NCBI GenBank assembly: GCA_937863205.1
Contig: CALMGA010000529.1
Span: 1-13,138 of the forward strand
Origin: an uncultured Beijerinckiaceae bacterium
Lineage (GTDB): Bacteria > Pseudomonadota > Alphaproteobacteria > Rhizobiales > Beijerinckiaceae
Direction of reading: 5' to 3'
DNA length: 13,138 nt
Shown here: positions 5,920-13,138 of the stretch, piece by piece
Layout: every line of letters starts with the position of its first letter
Position numbering within the stretch: position 1 is the stretch's first letter
Made by a program: the position numbers and the translations under genes
The notes under the pieces: generated by a model
The model's database searches: none
What the model was told of the DNA's origin: nothing
What the model saw: only the letters and a program-made list of their open reading frames with translations

Positions 5920-8280
5920 GTGACGAAGCGATCGTTCAGTTTCACGCGATGGTTGATCGGGCCCTGGATCGACGCGACGGTCGCTTGGTTCGATCGCCAG
6001 CGGCCGTGGATCGAGGCGCGGCGAACCGACATCGAGCAGGCGCGGCATTCCGCCTCGGCGAAGCGCACCCAGCGCGCTTTTCTTGAGTTCGACGCCTGGC
6101 TGAACTCCGTCGTCTGGGGCAGCGGGCATGAGGCGACCGCCATCTACGAGCGCTTCGCCCTCTTCATGGAGCGCTTTCACATCACGGGCGGCAGGCGGCT
6201 CGCGGTGGAAGCCGGCTGCGAGGCCTTCACCGTGTCCATCGCCGGCGGCCTGCTGCTGCTCGCCCTGGCCATGCCGGCCTTCGAGCTGACCTCCGAGGAT
6301 TGGCTGAAGAAGCAGGATCTCGCCGTCACCTTTCTCGATCGATACGGCCAGGAGGTCGGCCGCCGCGGCATCCGCCACGACGATGCCGTGCCCTTCGACG
6401 AACTGCCGCCCAACCTGATCCACGCGGTGATCGCGACGGAGGACCGCCGCTTCTTCGAGCACTTCGGCATCGACATCATCGGCACGGCGCGCGCGCTGAC
6501 GGTGAACTCGCGCGCCAACGGCGTCGTCCAGGGCGGCTCGTCGCTGACCCAGCAGCTCGCCAAGAACCTGTTCCTGTCCAACGAGCGCACGATCGGCCGC
6601 AAGGTCAACGAGGCCTTCCTCGCCCTGTGGCTGGAGGCGCACCTGTCCAAGCGCGAGATCCTGAGCCTTTACCTCGATCGCGCCTACCTCGGCGGCGGCA
6701 CCTTCGGGGTGCAGGCGGCGTCCGAATTCTACTTCGGCAAGTCGGTGCGCGACCTCAGCCTGCCGGAAGCGGCGATGATCGCCGGCCTGTTCAAGGCGCC
6801 GACGAAATACGCCCCGCACATCAACCTGCCCGCCGCCCGCGCCCGCGCCAACGACGTGCTCAACAACATGGTGGACGCCGGCTACCTCAGCGCCGGGCAG
6901 ATCTACGCCGCGCAGCGCAACCCCGCCACGCCGGTCGACCGGCAGCGCACGTCGAGCCCGGACTGGTATCTCGACTACGCCTACAACGAGGTGAAGGCGC
7001 TGGCCGATCAGGGCCGCTTCGGCGACGAGCGCGTGCTCAGCGTGCGTCTCGGGCTCGACCCGGCGCTGCAGCAGCACACCGAGGACACGATCGAGAACGA
7101 GCTGCGCCAATACGGCCCGGCCTTCCACGCCAAGCAGGCGGCGGCGGTGGTGCTCGACCCGACCGGCGTGGTGCGCGCCATCGTCGGCGGTCGCGACTAC
7201 GGCGCCAGCCAGTTCAACCGCGCCACCGACGCGCTGCGCCAGCCCGGGTCGTCCTTCAAGCCCTACGTCTACCTCACCGCGATCATGACCGGCCGCTTCA
7301 AGCCGTCGACGCTGATCTCCGGCGCCTCGCTGTGCCTGGGCAACTGGTGCCCGCACAACTACAACGACGAGACCGCCGGCAAGCTGCCCCTCATCACCGC
7401 GCTGGCCATGTCGCTCAACACCGTCGCCGTGCGCCTGTCGATCGAGATCGGCGACGGCACCACGCAGTGGAACAAGGCGAAGAACGGGCGCGCCAAGATC
7501 GTCGCCACCGCGCGGCGGATGGGCATCACCGCGCCGATGTATGATACCGTATCGCTGCCGCTCGGCGCCAACGGCATCAAGGTCATCGAGCAGGCCGGCG
7601 CCTACGCGACCTTCGCCAACGGCGGCAAGCACGTGCCGCCCTACGCCGCGGTGGCGGTGACGAGCCGGCGCGGCGACGTGCTGTACGACCACGACCGCGA
7701 CGGTCCCAAGCTGGAACAGATCGTTGATCCCGAGGCGATCGGCATGATGAACACCATGCTGCGACAGGTCGTGGTGGGCGGCACCGGGCGCAGGGCCGAT
7801 CTCGTCGGCTTCCCCACCGCCGGCAAGACCGGCACGACCAACAACTACCACGACGCCTGGTTTGTCGGCTTCACCGGCAACTACGTGGGTGCGGTGTGGT
7901 ACGGCAACGACGATTATGCCTCCATGAAGGAGATGACCGGCGGCTCGCTGCCGGCGCAGACGTGGCACGAGATCATGAGTTTCGCCCACGCCAACGCCGA
8001 GCCCAAGCCGCTGCTCGGGCTTCCCACGCCCGCGAACCGGGTGGTGTCGGGCAACGGCGAGCCGGGAACGGCGACGGGCGGCGGCGCGCAGCCCCCGGCG
8101 ACTCTGTCGAAGGCGTCGTTCGAGGCTCTCGGCAGCATCGCCTCGGCCATGCATGTCGCCGAGTCCCGTCCGGTGGCGCTGGCTCCGGTGACGGGCAGGG
8201 CGAGCGAACTCGGTCGCTCCTCCAGCCCGGCGATCCTGATGCCGCCCGCCGCGCCCGCGCGGGCGGCCGATCTTCGCTGA
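5920..8280 (+). CDS. Class A penicillin-binding protein (PBP1A-type glycosyltransferase/transpeptidase)
   Basis: This bifunctional inner-membrane enzyme polymerises lipid II into glycan strands and cross-links them. From GTG 5920 it has 786 residues: a cytoplasmic tail of about 100, a TM helix (about 102-122), then the GT51 domain with ATEDRRFFEHFGID (catalytic E174), GGSSLTQQLAKNLFLSNER and RKVNEAFLALWLE. The transpeptidase domain has all three motifs: S444-S-F-K447 (nucleophile S444), S498-L-N500 and K636-T-G638. A Pro/Ala-rich tail ends the protein. The start is uncertain: the frame is open from 5698, but that part does not look coding. GTG 5920 begins VTKRSFSFTRWLIGPW, with only a weak AGAGA ahead. 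ATG 6166 would drop part of a tail that looks conserved. The two following small genes are close and may be co-expressed. Confidence 0.93.
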   Translation: MTKRSFSFTRWLIGPWIDATVAWFDRQRPWIEARRTDIEQARHSASAKRTQRAFLEFDAWLNSVVWGSGHEATAIYERFALFMERFHITGGRRLAVEAGCEAFTVSIAGGLLLLALAMPAFELTSEDWLKKQDLAVTFLDRYGQEVGRRGIRHDDAVPFDELPPNLIHAVIATEDRRFFEHFGIDIIGTARALTVNSRANGVVQGGSSLTQQLAKNLFLSNERTIGRKVNEAFLALWLEAHLSKREILSLYLDRAYLGGGTFGVQAASEFYFGKSVRDLSLPEAAMIAGLFKAPTKYAPHINLPAARARANDVLNNMVDAGYLSAGQIYAAQRNPATPVDRQRTSSPDWYLDYAYNEVKALADQGRFGDERVLSVRLGLDPALQQHTEDTIENELRQYGPAFHAKQAAAVVLDPTGVVRAIVGGRDYGASQFNRATDALRQPGSSFKPYVYLTAIMTGRFKPSTLISGASLCLGNWCPHNYNDETAGKLPLITALAMSLNTVAVRLSIEIGDGTTQWNKAKNGRAKIVATARRMGITAPMYDTVSLPLGANGIKVIEQAGAYATFANGGKHVPPYAAVAVTSRRGDVLYDHDRDGPKLEQIVDPEAIGMMNTMLRQVVVGGTGRRADLVGFPTAGKTGTTNNYHDAWFVGFTGNYVGAVWYGNDDYASMKEMTGGSLPAQTWHEIMSFAHANAEPKPLLGLPTPANRVVSGNGEPGTATGGGAQPPATLSKASFEALGSIASAMHVAESRPVALAPVTGRASELGRSSSPAILMPPAAPARAADLR

Positions 8281-8285
8281 CCGCC

Positions 8286-8924
8286 TTGGCACGATCCGCC
8301 GCACGGTCGGACGGCGCCGCTGCCGGCGCCTTCGAGCGCGAAAGCCTGCTGACCCTGGCGGGGCTGCTGAAGCTGGTTGTCGCCGTTTTCGCCGGCGTGC
8401 TGCTCGGTCTCGCCGTCACCATCAGCAGCCTCGACATCGACCGCCGCGGCATCGCCGTGGGCCCCTGGCGCTCGACCCCGCGCGACGGCAGCGGCAACAT
8501 CGATCCCTACGCGCTGGCGGCCAACGCCCGCTCCGGCCTGCTGCCGCTCGGCACCGCCGAGGGCCTGACCTTCGTTGCGTCCGGCGACGATCACGGACGC
8601 CCGCTGAACCCGCGCTGCGACTACGTGGTGAAAGGCCCGATGCCGCCGGCCCGATACTGGACGCTGAGCCTGCTCGACAAGGCCGGTTTCCCCATCGCCA
8701 ATGCGGCCAACCGGTACGGCTTCACCTCGGCGGAGATCCTGCGGCTCGGCGATGAAACGGCGATCATCGTCTCGCCCGAGGCGCGCAGCGGCAACTGGCT
8801 GCCGGCCAATCGCGCGAAGAGCTACGAGCTGATGCTGCGCCTGTACGACACCAGCTTCAGCACGGGCAAGGGAACGCTGGATAAGAACCGCATGCCGACG
8901 CTCACCCGGGTCTCCTGCCCGTGA
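8286..8924 (+). CDS. DUF1214 domain protein, membrane anchored
   Basis: This product of about 212 residues has one N-terminal membrane helix (about 26-48, LLKLVVAVFAGVLLGLAV) and a periplasmic domain of the DUF1214 type. Recognisable parts are VGPWRSTPRDG, DPYALAANARSGLLPL, DYVVKGPMPPARYWTLSLLD, NRYGFTS and NWLPANRAKSYELMLRLYD. Elsewhere DUF1214 is often the C-terminal half of one protein with DUF1254 at the N-terminus; here they are neighbouring genes. The function is unknown. No ATG fits: TTG 8286, 5 nt after the synthase stop, is the best start, and CTG 8277 overlapping that stop is possible. The closeness suggests translational coupling to the peptidoglycan synthase. The family call is firm, the start is not. 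Confidence 0.83.
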   Translation: MARSAARSDGAAAGAFERESLLTLAGLLKLVVAVFAGVLLGLAVTISSLDIDRRGIAVGPWRSTPRDGSGNIDPYALAANARSGLLPLGTAEGLTFVASGDDHGRPLNPRCDYVVKGPMPPARYWTLSLLDKAGFPIANAANRYGFTSAEILRLGDETAIIVSPEARSGNWLPANRAKSYELMLRLYDTSFSTGKGTLDKNRMPTLTRVSCP

Positions 8925-8949
8925 GCGCCTCGCTCGAAGGGAGCCGGCC

Positions 8950-9537
8950 TTGAGCGAGTTCCGGGTGCTGCCCCTCGCCGTCGGCGTGGCGGTGATCGGG
9001 CTCGTCGCCGGCCTCACGCACTTCTGCGCCGTGCTGCTGCTGCCCAGAGTGGCGACGCGCGACGCTTTCGATCTGCTCGCCGCCGGGGGACGCGTCGAGG
9101 CGATGAGGATCTTCCCCCCCGCTCGGCCGGGCGACACGCTGATCCCGCTGCGCGATCCGGCGGCCGTGCAAGGCCTGTGCTTCTTCGATCTCGGCAAGGG
9201 GCCGGTGAGGGTGCGGACCAAAACGGAGGAAGGACGCCTTCTCACCCTGTCCTTCCGCACGCGGGAAGGGCGGATCTTCTATTCCATGACCGACCGGGCG
9301 GCGCTGCACGACGCCATCGACATCCGACTGGTGACGGCGGCGCAGCTCGCCGACATCGTCGCCGAGGACGACGAGGACCAGGGTCTGCCCGAGGAGCTTC
9401 GGCTGCAGGCGCCGAGCGCCACCGGGCTGATCGTGGCGACCGCGCTGGCGGCGCGACCGAGCGAGCGCGGCGATGCGGAAGCGCGCATCACGGGGATCAC
9501 CTGTACGCCCGAGCCGGTGACGGCCGCACCTTCGTGA
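8950..9537 (+). CDS. DUF1254-like membrane-anchored protein
   Basis: This 195-residue protein starts with a membrane helix (about 7-31, LPLAVGVAVIGLVAGLTHF) followed by LLPRVATRDAFDLL. That segment is typical of the short DUF1254 proteins that accompany DUF1214 in Rhizobiales. The periplasmic part includes RDPAAVQGLCFFDLGKGPVR and FYSMTDRAALHD; the tail is acidic then Ala-rich. It starts at TTG 8950, supported by GAAGGGAG at 8936-8943, 6 nt away. It lies 25 nt after the DUF1214 gene and converges on the RNA ligase-like gene with an 18-nt gap. The activity is unknown; the pairing suggests that the two products form a complex or that one ancestral protein was split. The DUF1254 label is recalled, not searched. 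Confidence 0.77.
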   Translation: MSEFRVLPLAVGVAVIGLVAGLTHFCAVLLLPRVATRDAFDLLAAGGRVEAMRIFPPARPGDTLIPLRDPAAVQGLCFFDLGKGPVRVRTKTEEGRLLTLSFRTREGRIFYSMTDRAALHDAIDIRLVTAAQLADIVAEDDEDQGLPEELRLQAPSATGLIVATALAARPSERGDAEARITGITCTPEPVTAAPS

Positions 9538-9555
9538 GCCGGCATCTGGTGCACC

Positions 9556-10077
9556 TTACGGGTCGTTCTCGCGTCCGGCGCCGAACGGACAGGTCGCCAC
9601 GTGCTGCCAAGGGCCACCGAGATAGCGCCACACCATCAGGCCCTCGACCCAGACCGGCGGCGCCATGTCGTGCTGCAAGGCGTCGCGCAACGCGCGCGCG
9701 TCCGCCGGATCGACCTTGTTCTGGATGGTGACGTGCGCCCTGAAGCCCTGCCGGTCCTGCGGGGTCAGCCATCGATCGAAGGCGCGCGACAGTTCGCCGT
9801 GCAGGCGGCTCAGTTCCGCCGACTCGTAGGCCAGCGCCACGCCCCGGCCGAGGAAGCGCAGCTTGACCGGCACGAGTTGCAGCGGCGATTGCGGCCGGCA
9901 TCGGGCCGCGACCTCGGCGAGGATCGCCCGTTCCTCCTCGCCCGGCAGATTGTGGAACAGGCTGAGGTGGGCCGGCACCTTGTTGAGGTGGGCGGGGAAG
10001 TATCGCCGCCGCATCCCGTCGAGCATGGCGAAGGCGTCGTCGTCGAAGCGGGCGGTGACGAGGAGCGGCGCGTTCAA
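9556..10077 (-). CDS. 2'-5' RNA ligase family / 2H phosphoesterase
   Basis: This 173-residue cytoplasmic protein belongs to the 2H phosphoesterase superfamily, named for two HxT/S motifs. Both are present: HLSLFHNLP (H37, S39) and HVTIQNKV (H115, T117), at the usual spacing of about 75 residues in two similar lobes. Such proteins ligate or hydrolyse 2',5'-phosphodiester bonds or cyclic phosphates in RNA; the natural substrate of this subgroup is not known. No ATG fits the N-terminus: TTG 10077 gives MNAPLLVTARFDDDAF, the expected first strand, while the next ATG (residue 22) would cut it off. It follows the small lipoprotein gene after 10 nt, so the two are likely co-transcribed, though nothing else links them. 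Confidence 0.87.
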   Translation of the reverse strand: MNAPLLVTARFDDDAFAMLDGMRRRYFPAHLNKVPAHLSLFHNLPGEEERAILAEVAARCRPQSPLQLVPVKLRFLGRGVALAYESAELSRLHGELSRAFDRWLTPQDRQGFRAHVTIQNKVDPADARALRDALQHDMAPPVWVEGLMVWRYLGGPWQHVATCPFGAGRENDP

Positions 10078-10087
10078 CGGTGGCGCG

Positions 10088-10258
10088 TCACGGGGAGGGC
10101 TGCGCGTTGTCCCCGCACGCGTGCTGCAGGCTCGGCACGTTGATGTTGACGCGATTGCCGCACTTGTCGCAGCCGGCCAGGCCGAGCAGCGCCAAGCCCA
10201 GGCAGGCGAAGGCGCCCAGGCTGGCGAGGGCGCTGAGGAGCGACGCCAACGGCCTCAA
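10088..10258 (-). CDS. Small lipoprotein, 56 residues, TTG start
   Basis: This short gene starts with TTG 10258, the first usable start after an in-frame TAA two codons upstream. It encodes MRPLASLLSALASLGAFACL, a hydrophobic stretch, then a textbook lipobox LAGC with C30 as the lipidated cysteine. The mature part is only 27 residues, with DKCGN, VNINVPSLQ and HACGD; C33 and C48 could pair in a disulfide. The residue after Cys is Asp, the Lol-avoidance signal in E. coli, which might keep it in the inner membrane, though this rule is not reliable outside enterics. A weak AGGG lies about 8 nt before the start. The gene is 10 nt ahead of the 2H phosphoesterase gene and diverges from pilZ. The signal peptide makes coding likely; the function is unknown. 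Confidence 0.72.
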   Translation of the reverse strand: MRPLASLLSALASLGAFACLGLALLGLAGCDKCGNRVNINVPSLQHACGDNAQPSP

Positions 10259-10353
10259 TGCTTAACCCTGCGCGATGAATGCGGCCGGCGGCTGCGCATT
10301 TGTTAGAGTTCCTTCCCTAGCGTCGGATGAGGAGTGTAACCGGAAACATAGCC

Positions 10354-10734
10354 ATGATGATGGTCGAGGCGCGACGGGCGGAACGGGTTCGCAGTTTTCT
10401 CCGCGCCCGTATCATTTTCAACAACCACAGTACGACCATCGATTGCGTGATCAAGAACATCTCGCGCGCCGGTGCCAAGATCGAGCTGGGCAACTCCATG
10501 TCGATCCCCGAAACCTTCGACCTCGAGGTGCCGCAGAAGGGCCGGAGCTTCCGCGCCCGCCTGAGCTGGCGCAACGAAACCTCGATCGGCGTCGAGTTCG
10601 TCGAGGACGACGCGGTCGAGCGCGACCGGGGCGAGGTCGAGCGGCTCAGGCAGGAGAACCGCGCCCTGCGCGCCAGCGTCGCCCAGCTGACCAAGCGCCT
10701 GGAACAGCTCGGTCAACCGGCGATGCAGGACTGA
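10354..10734 (+). CDS. PilZ domain protein with C-terminal coiled coil
   Basis: This 126-residue cytoplasmic protein is a probable cyclic di-GMP receptor. It has both PilZ signature motifs: RxxxR (R7-R11 in EARRAERVR) and N/DxSxxG (N34-I-S36-R-A-G39). A beta-barrel pattern follows (FDLEVPQKGRSFRARLSWR, SIGVEFVEDD). From about 93 the sequence becomes a coiled coil (EVERLRQENRALRASVAQL, TKRLEQL), suggesting dimerisation or partner binding. The start at ATG 10354, first of three ATGs in a row, has GGAAA 7 nt upstream; ATG 10327, in frame and nine codons earlier, has no visible ribosome binding site but cannot be excluded. It converges on lolD with 17 nt between stops. The output it controls is not shown by the sequence. 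Confidence 0.88.
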   Translation: MMMVEARRAERVRSFLRARIIFNNHSTTIDCVIKNISRAGAKIELGNSMSIPETFDLEVPQKGRSFRARLSWRNETSIGVEFVEDDAVERDRGEVERLRQENRALRASVAQLTKRLEQLGQPAMQD

Positions 10735-10751
10735 GCGACACGCTTTCGGGT

Positions 10752-11486
10752 TCAAACCTCGACGAGGCGGCCCTGGCTCAGCGTGACGCGGCGGTCCATC
10801 CGCGCGGCGAGGTCGAAGTTGTGCGTCGCAACCAGGGTGGCGAGGCCGGTGGCCCGCACCAGCGTGTCGAGGGCGGCGAAGACGTGGTCGGCCGTCTTGG
10901 GATCGAGATTGCCGGTCGGCTCGTCGGCGAGCAGCACGCCGGGGCCGTTCGCCACGGCCCTGGCGATCGCCACCCGCTGCTTCTCGCCGCCCGACAGTTC
11001 CGGCGGCCGATGCCGGGCCCGCGCCGACAGGCCGAGGTAGTCGAGCAGCTCCAACGCCCGCTTGCGCGCATCCGCCTTGCGCAGGCCGGCGATCATCTGC
11101 GGCAGCATCACGTTCTCCAGGGCCGAGAACTCGGGCAGCAGATGGTGGAATTGGTAGACGAAGCCGATCTCGGAGCGCCGCAGCGCGGTCAGGCCGGCGT
11201 CGTTGAGCCCGCGCGTCGAGACGGCGCGCACGCTGACCTCGCCGGCATCGGGATGTTCGAGCAGGCCGGCGATGTGCAGCAGCGTCGATTTCCCCGCGCC
11301 CGACGGGGCGGTGAGCGCGACCGACTGGCCGGGGAAGATGTCGAAATCGACGCCGCACAGGATGTGCAGCCGTTCGCCAATTCCCTCGAAGGTCCGTTCG
11401 ACGCCGCGAAGGGAAAGCGAGGGCGGCGATTGCGGGGACATCGAAGGCTTGGACACGGACGGCTGCAGGACGGAGGTTTCGCTCAT
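10752..11486 (-). CDS. lolD: Lipoprotein-releasing ABC transporter ATPase LolD
   Basis: LolD powers extraction of outer-membrane lipoproteins from the inner membrane and their handover to LolA. All ABC motifs are in place in 244 residues: Walker [10 protein letters not shown] (60-68), Q-loop Q112, a LolD-type [17 protein letters not shown] segment (110-126), signature LSGGE (164-168), Walker B LLADEP (D188, E189) and H222. Walker A begins with Ala in place of the usual first Gly, a change recalled as common in rhizobial LolD. The N-terminus has an extra Ser/Pro-rich stretch of about 22 residues. Its ATG overlaps the lolE stop as ATGA, a sign of translational coupling. It converges with pilZ. 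Confidence in function is high. Confidence 0.94.
   Translation of the reverse strand: MSETSVLQPSVSKPSMSPQSPPSLSLRGVERTFEGIGERLHILCGVDFDIFPGQSVALTAPSGAGKSTLLHIAGLLEHPDAGEVSVRAVSTRGLNDAGLTALRRSEIGFVYQFHHLLPEFSALENVMLPQMIAGLRKADARKRALELLDYLGLSARARHRPPELSGGEKQRVAIARAVANGPGVLLADEPTGNLDPKTADHVFAALDTLVRATGLATLVATHNFDLAARMDRRVTLSQGRLVEV
11483..11486 (-). other. ATGA overlap of lolE stop and lolD start
   Basis: The minus strand reads ATGA: TGA ends lolE and ATG opens lolD. This four-base overlap normally means reinitiation by the same ribosomes, keeping permease and ATPase in step. Confidence 0.9.
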
Positions 11487-12766
11487 TCGTAGCGCAGCGC
11501 CTCCACCGGATCGAGCTTGGCCGCCCGCCAGGACGGATACAGCGTCGCCGCCAGCGAGATCAGCAGGGTCGCACCGGCGATAAAGACGACGTCGCGGGCG
11601 TCGACCTGCGTCGGCAGCTTCGACAGATAGTACAGCTCGGCCGGAAACAGGTTGAGGTGCAACGCCCTGTTGAGGAAGCCGCGCAGGTGCTCGGCATTGA
11701 GGGCGATGGCGAGGCCGAGCACGACGCCGGCGGTGGTGCCGAAGACGCTGATGGCCGTGCCGGCGATCAGGAACACCCGCATGATGGCGCCGCGCGTCGC
11801 GCCGACCGTGCGCAGGATGGCGATGGCCGAGCCCTTGTCCTTCACCAGCATGATCAGGCCCGACACGATGTTGAGCGCCGCCACCAGAACCACCATGCCC
11901 ACGATGATGAAGACCACGTTGCGTTCGACCTGGATCGCATCGAAGAAGGTTCGGTTGGTTTCGCGCCAGTCGGTCATGATGAAGGGCTGCCGGGCGCTCA
12001 GGTCGATGGCGCCGCGAACCTGATCGATATCGTCGGGATTGGTCACGAACAGCTCGATCAGCGTCACCTCGCCGTCGCGGTCGAAGAAGGCCTGCGCCTC
12101 GCCGAGCGGCAGGAACACGTAGGTCGAATCGAAGATCGACATGCCGACCTGGAAGATTGCCTTGACGGGGTAGCTCTTGCGTCGCGGCGCCACGCCCATC
12201 GGGGTTTGAGCCCCCTTGGCGATCAGCAAGGTGACGGTGTCGCCGACGCGCACGCCCAGCGTTTCAGCGAGACGCTGCCCGATGGCGACGCCCTCGCCCG
12301 CGTCGAAGCCATCCAGCGTGCCGCTCTTCACATGGCCGGCGATGCCCGGCAGCTGCTTGATGTCGCGCTCCTCGATGCCGCGCACGAAGCCGCCGGTCTG
12401 GTTGAACACCGACGAGAAGCTCGCCGCGCCCTCGATCAGGGGCACGGCCATCGCGACGCCGGGAACGCGCGCCAGGTCGGCGGCCACGGAATCATAGTTG
12501 CGCAGGTTGCTATCGGCCGCCTGAACGAAGACGTGGCCGTTCAGGCCGACGAGCTTGTCGAACAGGTCCTTGTGGAAGCCGTTGAAGACGCTCATCACCA
12601 CGATCAGGGCGATGACGCCGAGCGTGATGCCAAGAAACGAGATGATGGCGATCACCGACACCGAGCCCGACGAGCGGCGCGCACGAAGGTAGCGCAACGC
12701 GATCATCCATTCGAAGGGCGCGAAAGGCATCGTTCGTCTGCCTGGGCGACCGGGGCCGTCACGCAT
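11483..12766 (-). CDS. lolE: Lipoprotein-releasing permease, LolC/LolE family (single-subunit LolF type)
   Basis: This is the membrane partner of LolD, taking lipoproteins from the inner membrane. The 427 residues have the family's four helices: TM1 (about 38-61), a large periplasmic domain (about 62-282), then TM2 (283-307), TM3 (329-356) and TM4 (393-411), ending in [18 protein letters not shown]. The N-terminus [18 protein letters not shown] is characteristic. Only one LolC/E-type gene is present beside lolD, as in the LolDF arrangement of many proteobacteria, so the protein probably acts as a homodimer; this is inference. ATG 12766 is chosen because AAGGAGG ends 6 nt before it. The upstream GTG 12787 would overlap that Shine-Dalgarno, and ATG 12730 has no good one. 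The stop overlaps the lolD start. Confidence 0.94.
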   Translation of the reverse strand: MRDGPGRPGRRTMPFAPFEWMIALRYLRARRSSGSVSVIAIISFLGITLGVIALIVVMSVFNGFHKDLFDKLVGLNGHVFVQAADSNLRNYDSVAADLARVPGVAMAVPLIEGAASFSSVFNQTGGFVRGIEERDIKQLPGIAGHVKSGTLDGFDAGEGVAIGQRLAETLGVRVGDTVTLLIAKGAQTPMGVAPRRKSYPVKAIFQVGMSIFDSTYVFLPLGEAQAFFDRDGEVTLIELFVTNPDDIDQVRGAIDLSARQPFIMTDWRETNRTFFDAIQVERNVVFIIVGMVVLVAALNIVSGLIMLVKDKGSAIAILRTVGATRGAIMRVFLIAGTAISVFGTTAGVVLGLAIALNAEHLRGFLNRALHLNLFPAELYYLSKLPTQVDARDVVFIAGATLLISLAATLYPSWRAAKLDPVEALRYE

Positions 12767-12772
12767 CGCGAT

Positions 12773-12779
12773 CCTCCTT
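12773..12779 (-). promoter_or_regulatory. Strong Shine-Dalgarno of lolE
   Basis: AAGGAGG on the minus strand, 6 nt before ATG 12766. It decides the start among three in-frame candidates (12787, 12766, 12730). Confidence 0.85.
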
Positions 12780-12784
12780 GCGAC

Positions 12785-12807
12785 CACCGCCTTCTCTCAC
12801 CGCCTTC
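12785..12807. repeat. Two direct copies of a 10-mer upstream of lolE
   Basis: CACCGCCTTC occurs at 12785-12794 and again at 12798-12807 (minus strand GAAGGCGGTG), a 13-base period. It lies in the leader between the upstream gene's stop and the lolE Shine-Dalgarno. The GAAGG words resemble weak ribosome-binding sequences; no role is assigned. Confidence 0.5.
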
Positions 12808-12853
12808 CCTTGGCTGCGGAGTGCGGTCTCAATGAGGCTCGGCCCGTGTCTTG

Positions 12854-13138
12854 TCAGCCCTCGATGTCGCCCTGCGGCGGCTTGATCCTGGTCGAGCGCA
12901 GCAGGAACATCGGCACGTGATCGCCCATGCCCAGGACCGGCTTGGAGTCGCGTGCCTCATCACGCTCGCGCGGGGAAGCGGCGCGCGCTTGACCCGCGCC
13001 GTGACCCGAAGCCTGACCCGAGACTTGCCCGGATATCGGTCCCGCACCTTGACCCGTCGTCGCTTGGCGCGAGCGCGGCTCATCGCGGCGGCGAGACTCG
13101 GGCGCGGCGCTCGGCCGACGCTCGGGGGCGGGGTGGCG
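12854..13138 (-). CDS. C-terminal tail of an unidentified protein, 5' part beyond window
   Basis: An open frame runs from the right window edge to a TGA at 12854-12856, giving 94 residues with no start visible. The first 70 are low complexity: Arg, Ser, Glu, Gln and Gly, including a GQ-repeat stretch (GQVSGQASGHGAGQA). The end is ordered-looking: SKPVLGMGDHVPMFLLRSTR, then IKPPQGDIEG. Disordered Arg/Gly-rich tails ending in a short GDHVPxFLLR-like motif are reminiscent of alphaproteobacterial DEAD-box RNA helicases, but this is memory-based and no helicase motif lies inside the window. It precedes lolE on the same strand by 87 nt. Reality as coding is likely because the conserved-looking end and the stop lie in one frame. 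Confidence 0.6.
   Translation of the reverse strand, partial: RHPAPERRPSAAPESRRRDEPRSRQATTGQGAGPISGQVSGQASGHGAGQARAASPRERDEARDSKPVLGMGDHVPMFLLRSTRIKPPQGDIEG

Noticed and set aside
5782..8304. An 840-codon open frame on the minus strand opposite the peptidoglycan synthase
   Set aside because: The plus strand carries every GT51 and transpeptidase motif; the opposite frame is Arg/His/Val-rich with no recognisable domain.
9548..9555. GGTGCACC palindrome between the converging DUF1254-like and 2H phosphoesterase genes
   Set aside because: Eight bases is common by chance, and the 18-nt gap has no U tract for a terminator.
11657..12835. A 392-codon plus-strand frame opposite lolE
   Set aside because: It is rich in His, Asp, Glu and Ala with no motifs; it is the complement of a well-supported LolC/E-family gene.

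Overview
The window looks like chromosomal core DNA from a high-GC alphaproteobacterium, most likely Hyphomicrobiales (Rhizobiales). The evidence is the gene content: System I cytochrome c maturation (ccmI-ccmE), a FeuP/FeuQ-type two-component pair, a YcgN-type cysteine-cluster protein beside a class A penicillin-binding protein with the rhizobial-type N-terminus, split DUF1214/DUF1254 membrane proteins, and a LolD with one LolC/E-type permease. There are no insertion sequences, phage genes, CRISPR arrays, tRNAs or rRNAs, and no stretch over 300 bases lacks a gene.

Left part, about 1-5720, all on the minus strand. In transcription order (right to left) it holds ycgN-like, a secreted PepSY-like protein, feuP, feuQ, zur, ccmI and ccmE (cut by the window's left edge). 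feuP-feuQ (gap 15 nt) and ccmI-ccmE (gap 15 nt) are tight pairs. zur sits between them with gaps of 127 and 133 nt, and its strong Shine-Dalgarno suggests its own transcription and translation start. The theme is envelope sensing (PepSY protein, FeuQ, FeuP), zinc homeostasis (Zur) and periplasmic haem delivery to c-type cytochromes (CcmI, CcmE).

Middle part, about 5721-9540, on the plus strand. Diverging from ycgN across a 199-nt gap is a bifunctional peptidoglycan synthase, followed closely by two small membrane-anchored proteins of the DUF1214 and DUF1254 families. All three appear to use non-ATG starts.

Right part, about 9540-13138. On the minus strand are a 2H-phosphoesterase/2'-5' RNA ligase-like protein and, just upstream of it, a 56-residue lipoprotein gene with a TTG start that is easily missed. 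A PilZ-domain protein with a C-terminal coiled coil follows on the plus strand. It faces lolE-lolD on the minus strand, which overlap by four bases (ATGA). The right edge holds the C-terminal 94 codons of another minus-strand gene with a charged, Gly/Gln-rich tail.

No clearly new multi-gene system is visible. The points most worth a second look are the PepSY-like protein ahead of FeuPQ, the hidden small lipoprotein, the DUF1214/DUF1254 pair tied to a peptidoglycan synthase, the position of zur, and a 14-bp perfect palindrome in front of ccmI. Assignments rest on motif recognition and recalled family features; no database search was run.
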